Shown here: in pieces, positions 63,192-64,000 of the stretch
How the letters are laid out: each line of letters starts with the position of its first letter
Numbering within the stretch: position 1 is the stretch's first letter
DNA from: Pseudoalteromonas luteoviolacea NCIMB 1944
GTDB lineage: Bacteria > Pseudomonadota > Gammaproteobacteria > Enterobacterales > Alteromonadaceae
Reading direction: 5' to 3'
Length of the DNA stretch: 64,000 bases
Assembly (NCBI RefSeq): GCF_001625565.1
Contig: NZ_AUXS01000019.1
Coordinates: forward strand, 83,484-147,483
Position numbers and translations under genes: made by a program
Notes under the pieces: generated by a model
What the model was told of the DNA's origin: nothing
Database searches by the model: none
What the model saw: the letters and a program-made list of their open reading frames with translations, nothing else

Positions 63192-64000
63192 TTGATAGCA
63201 TCTCTATTCAAAAAATTAAGCGGCGTATTCCAAACAGCACGCGCTGATAACTCAACTGTGGTTCAAATTACCGGAGATAATTCGGGCAATATTGTCATCA
63301 ATGACCCGATAGCAGTGAAAGCATTCGAAGCTTTAAAAGCTGAATTAGATAAAAAGCAAATCGAGATTTCTGAGTACAAGCAGCAGCTTCAAACCTATCT
63401 AGACATCATCTCTAATTTAAGTCAAAGCAAACAAAACAACGAATTGCCCGCCAAGGATGTTGATGCTGCATTGCAAGCAATCATAGATAGTGGCGATGTT
63501 GATGAAGCACGAGCGCTACTCTCACAACTGATTGATGATAACGAAGACATCATTCTAAAGCAGGCCGAGTATTATTATCAGCGCGGTTCGTTAACTTATT
63601 TTCATGAGTCTAAGCAGACACTAGATGATTTTGTCAGGGCAACACAATTAAACCCTGAGCATATAAATGCTTGGACTATGGCTGGCCTTATTTATAAGCG
63701 AACTGGTGAATTAGACAGTGCATTACAAGCTTATCAACATGTTTTAAGCTTGGCTGAAAAGGCCGATAATGATGAAGGTAAATCTGTATCGTATGGCAAT
63801 ATAGGGAATGTTTATCGCATAAAAGGCGAGCTGGATAAGGCACTTCAATATTATCAAAAGAGCCTTGAAATCAATGAATCTCTAGGTCATAAAGAAGGTA
63901 TGGCTGGTGTGTATGGCAACATGGGGAATGTTTATCAGATAAAAGGCGAGCTGGATAAGGCACTTGAATATTACCAAAAGAGCCTTGAAATCAATGAATC
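63192..64000 (+). CDS. Second TPR protein with N-terminal RHIM-like motif (3' end outside window)
   Basis: At least 269 residues from the TTG at 63192, which has AAGGA 7 nt upstream; the ATG used by copy A is ATA here, so TTG (or the GTG at 63168) must serve. The motif region reads STVVQITGDNSGNIVIND, followed by the same coiled coil and TPRs as the first copy (LTYFHESKQTLDDFVRATQL, then 40-residue repeats such as GNMGNVYQIKGELDKALEYY). The first ~20 residues differ most from copy A while the motif is retained. An effector gene may follow beyond the window. Confidence 0.85.
   Translation, partial: MIASLFKKLSGVFQTARADNSTVVQITGDNSGNIVINDPIAVKAFEALKAELDKKQIEISEYKQQLQTYLDIISNLSQSKQNNELPAKDVDAALQAIIDSGDVDEARALLSQLIDDNEDIILKQAEYYYQRGSLTYFHESKQTLDDFVRATQLNPEHINAWTMAGLIYKRTGELDSALQAYQHVLSLAEKADNDEGKSVSYGNIGNVYRIKGELDKALQYYQKSLEINESLGHKEGMAGVYGNMGNVYQIKGELDKALEYYQKSLEINE

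Overview
The window looks like chromosome from a marine gammaproteobacterium close to Pseudoalteromonas. I infer this from the A+T-rich sequence and the core genes (nrdB-yfaE, hemH, yddG, a ZnuD-like receptor under Zur-type boxes, many c-di-GMP and chemotaxis proteins). It is also suggested by RAYT transposase debris with GGGACAGACACAA ends and by VCR-like attC sites. No rRNA, tRNA or CRISPR was seen. All assignments come from reading motifs; no search was run.

Layout. 1-10 kb: the tail of an SRPBCC protein, a large FG-GAP lipoprotein, IS256 and SDR gene scars, an FlhE-like protein, and a secreted haem protein beside a LecB-like protein. 10.3-12.2 kb: a Y1/RAYT transposase whose 3' part is tandemly duplicated and whose 5' end survives as an upstream remnant. 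12.8-19.4 kb: a tight five-gene operon (alpha/beta hydrolase, L-amino-acid-oxidase-like flavoenzyme, ThDP 2-oxo-acid decarboxylase, two Tat-signal proteins), followed by a 57-codon peptide gene that resembles a RiPP precursor with a GG leader. 19.9-25.4 kb: a beta-lactamase-fold hydrolase, an HSL-type esterase, a possible ADP-ribosyltransferase-fold protein and a Pmp3 peptide. 25.6-30.3 kb: a His-rich zinc TonB receptor with two Zur-like boxes, divergent from yaeQ, then yfaE and nrdB without nrdA. 30.9-45.9 kb: lipoproteins, two c-di-GMP enzymes, a YfcC transporter, hemH, an Aer-like receptor, an orphan tyrosine recombinase, yddG and an MsrA-like protein. 46-58.7 kb: two His-rich proteins with the same repeat, a cPLA2-like lipase, DinB, an ECF sigma/membrane-partner pair, a BBE-type flavoprotein and a Mor-like regulator.

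58.9-64 kb is the most unusual part. Two attC-like sites bracket a membrane-protein cassette and follow a 5'-truncated gene that looks like the C-terminus of a reverse transcriptase. Next comes a duplicated module built around TPR proteins. Each TPR protein carries an N-terminal RHIM-like motif (VQI-x-G-[ND]-N-S-G). The first is followed after 5 nt by a 69-residue single-TM protein whose C-terminus carries the matching VQIGGDN motif. I propose this as a receptor/effector pair that signals through an amyloid motif: a TPR sensor templating a membrane-targeting effector. A truncated aegerolysin-like gene and a second TPR gene, cut by the window edge, complete the module.
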